Assembly (NCBI GenBank): GCA_015067185.1
Contig: SVMZ01000027.1
Span: 1-41,702, forward strand
From: Oscillospiraceae bacterium
GTDB lineage: Bacteria; Bacillota; Clostridia; Oscillospirales; Ruminococcaceae
Length of the DNA: 41,702 bases
Direction of reading: 5' to 3'
This document shows, one piece after another, positions 41,009 to 41,702 of the stretch (its first letter is position 1; each line of letters begins with the position of its first letter). A model generated the notes under the pieces. The model made no database searches and was not told the DNA's origin. It saw only the letters and a list, made by a program, of their open reading frames with translations. The position numbers and the translations under genes are program-made.

Positions 41009-41201
41009 CAATTTATACTCTTTTTTATAAGGAACAGTTTTCCTTCTTTGACCGTGACCTTTCCGCTCTTTCTCAGTGTTACCTTATTACTCACTCTATA
41101 CTGATCCTCACAGGTGATCTACGTAGTCATACACACAGCTTGTCACGGATAAAGCCATCATTGTTGATATCAGCACCGCCGATAATCACACATCGTTTCA
41201 T
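41008..41201 (-). pseudogene. Remnant of thiamine pyrophosphokinase (thiN-like)
   Basis: The minus strand after thiC starts MKRCVIIGGADINNDGFIRD behind AAGG, which is the N-terminus of thiamine diphosphokinase (makes TPP from thiamine). It hits a stop after 24 codons. In another frame, about 30 codons ending at 41008 read YRVSNKVTLRKSGKVTVKEG then KLFLIKK, which resembles the C-terminal beta domain of the same enzyme (SNEF-type segment and final strand). A complete protein has about 210 residues, so the middle ~150 codons are deleted and the ends are out of frame. The N-terminal match is strong, the C-terminal one moderate. Confidence 0.75.
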
Positions 41202-41212
41202 TCTCAGATACC

Positions 41213-41702
41213 TTAAAGAATATCAATATATTCGCCAGCCAGAGCCTTATTCATGCTTCTGACAGCACAGAACTTGCCACACATGGAGCAGGTGTCATCA
41301 TGCTCGGGCTTGCGCTCGTCACGGATACGCTTGGCGGTTTCAGGATCGAGCGCACATGCCCACTGTTCTTCCCAATCCAGTTTGCGACGAGCATCTCCCA
41401 TGCGGTCGTCAATGTCTCTTGCGTGGGGGATCTTCTTTGCAATATCTGCGGCATGAGCTGCAATCTTGGATGCAATAATTCCCTGCTTCACATCCTCCAC
41501 ATTAGGGAGCGCCAGATGTTCAGCCGGAGTTACGTAGCAAAGGAAAGCAGCACCGCTTGCCGCCGCAATCGCACCGCCGATAGCAGATGTAATATGGTCA
41601 TATCCGGGAGCAATATCGGTAACAATGGGACCGAGCACATAGAACGGAGCCCCCATACAGATGCTCTGCTGCATCTTCATATTGGCTTCAATTTGATCCA
41701 TC
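41213..41702 (-). CDS. thiC: Phosphomethylpyrimidine synthase ThiC (C-terminal part, cut by window edge)
   Basis: Radical SAM enzyme that makes HMP-P, the thiamine pyrimidine, from aminoimidazole ribotide. Only the last ~163 residues are inside. [40 protein letters not shown] and the C-terminal iron-sulfur motif CSMCGKFC (CxxCxxxxC) are intact. The methionine at the window edge corresponds to an internal position after the usual GHVP, so the true start is beyond the edge. Downstream, 11 bp away, lies the thiN remnant. Confidence 0.95.
   Translation of the reverse strand, partial: MDQIEANMKMQQSICMGAPFYVLGPIVTDIAPGYDHITSAIGGAIAAASGAAFLCYVTPAEHLALPNVEDVKQGIIASKIAAHAADIAKKIPHARDIDDRMGDARRKLDWEEQWACALDPETAKRIRDERKPEHDDTCSMCGKFCAVRSMNKALAGEYIDIL

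Noticed and set aside
1-41702. CRISPR arrays, tRNA or rRNA genes, transposases, phage genes, toxin-antitoxin pairs
   Set aside because: None found on reading; no regularly spaced repeats, no cloverleaf-like segments, no transposase motifs. The AbrB-like gene stands alone without a toxin partner.

Overview
The window looks like chromosomal DNA of a low- to mid-GC Firmicute of the class Clostridia, probably a gut-type Oscillospirales or Lachnospirales relative. Grounds: the Gram-positive rimP-nusA-ylxR-ylxQ-infB-rbfA-nrnA-truB-ribF order, an AbrB-type regulator, strong AGGAGG ribosome binding sites, sigma-A promoters with 17-18 bp spacers, and clostridial small families (DUF6514-like, DUF4298, TIGR04076). 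No rRNA, tRNA, CRISPR array, insertion sequence or phage gene was seen. Nearly all genes are on the minus strand; the plus strand carries mainly regulators and a few single genes.

Layout. (1) 1-8260: the housekeeping translation/transcription operon, read right to left from a promoter at 8229-8257; at the left edge a second promoter and leader lead out of the window, probably into rpsO. (2) 8450-14130: a nagB-type sugar-phosphate deaminase under a LacI/CcpA-like operator, an AbrB-like regulator, a small DUF6514-like protein, an SGNH esterase under a consensus promoter with a 17-bp palindromic operator, then a glycerophosphodiester/glycerol-3-phosphate pair (GDPD and a divergent GpsA) opposite a DeoR-type regulator. 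(3) 14134-20744: MFS transporter, Cof-type HAD phosphatase, AraC regulator with an acetyltransferase-like tail, a small unknown protein, a two-subunit chromate-type transporter with divergent LysR regulator, and a small ferritin-like protein.

(4) 20840-31344: an eight-gene minus-strand operon from one strong promoter (29604-29632): EEP phosphodiesterase, DUF4298 protein, alpha/beta hydrolase, MATE exporter, metallo-beta-lactamase-fold hydrolase, a HAD-GDPD fusion, a PHP hydrolase and an alpha-barrel glycosidase-like protein. A plus-strand DUF3604 (PHP-like) protein is divergent. (5) 31419-38145: a second catabolic-looking operon: UROD-like protein, MFS transporter, TIGR04076 protein, a 1071-residue glycosidase-like protein and an isoprenylcysteine-methyltransferase-like membrane protein. 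Together 4 and 5 look like an uncharacterised system for taking apart a glyco- or glycerophospho-conjugate; the substrate cannot be read from sequence.

(6) 38447-41702: a vitamin B6/B1 region in apparent decay. Pyridoxal kinase is intact, but the ECF S-component after it carries a one-base frameshift, the divergent MocR/PdxR-type regulator lacks its C-terminal domain, and a thiamine pyrophosphokinase after thiC is reduced to its two ends. thiC runs off the right edge.
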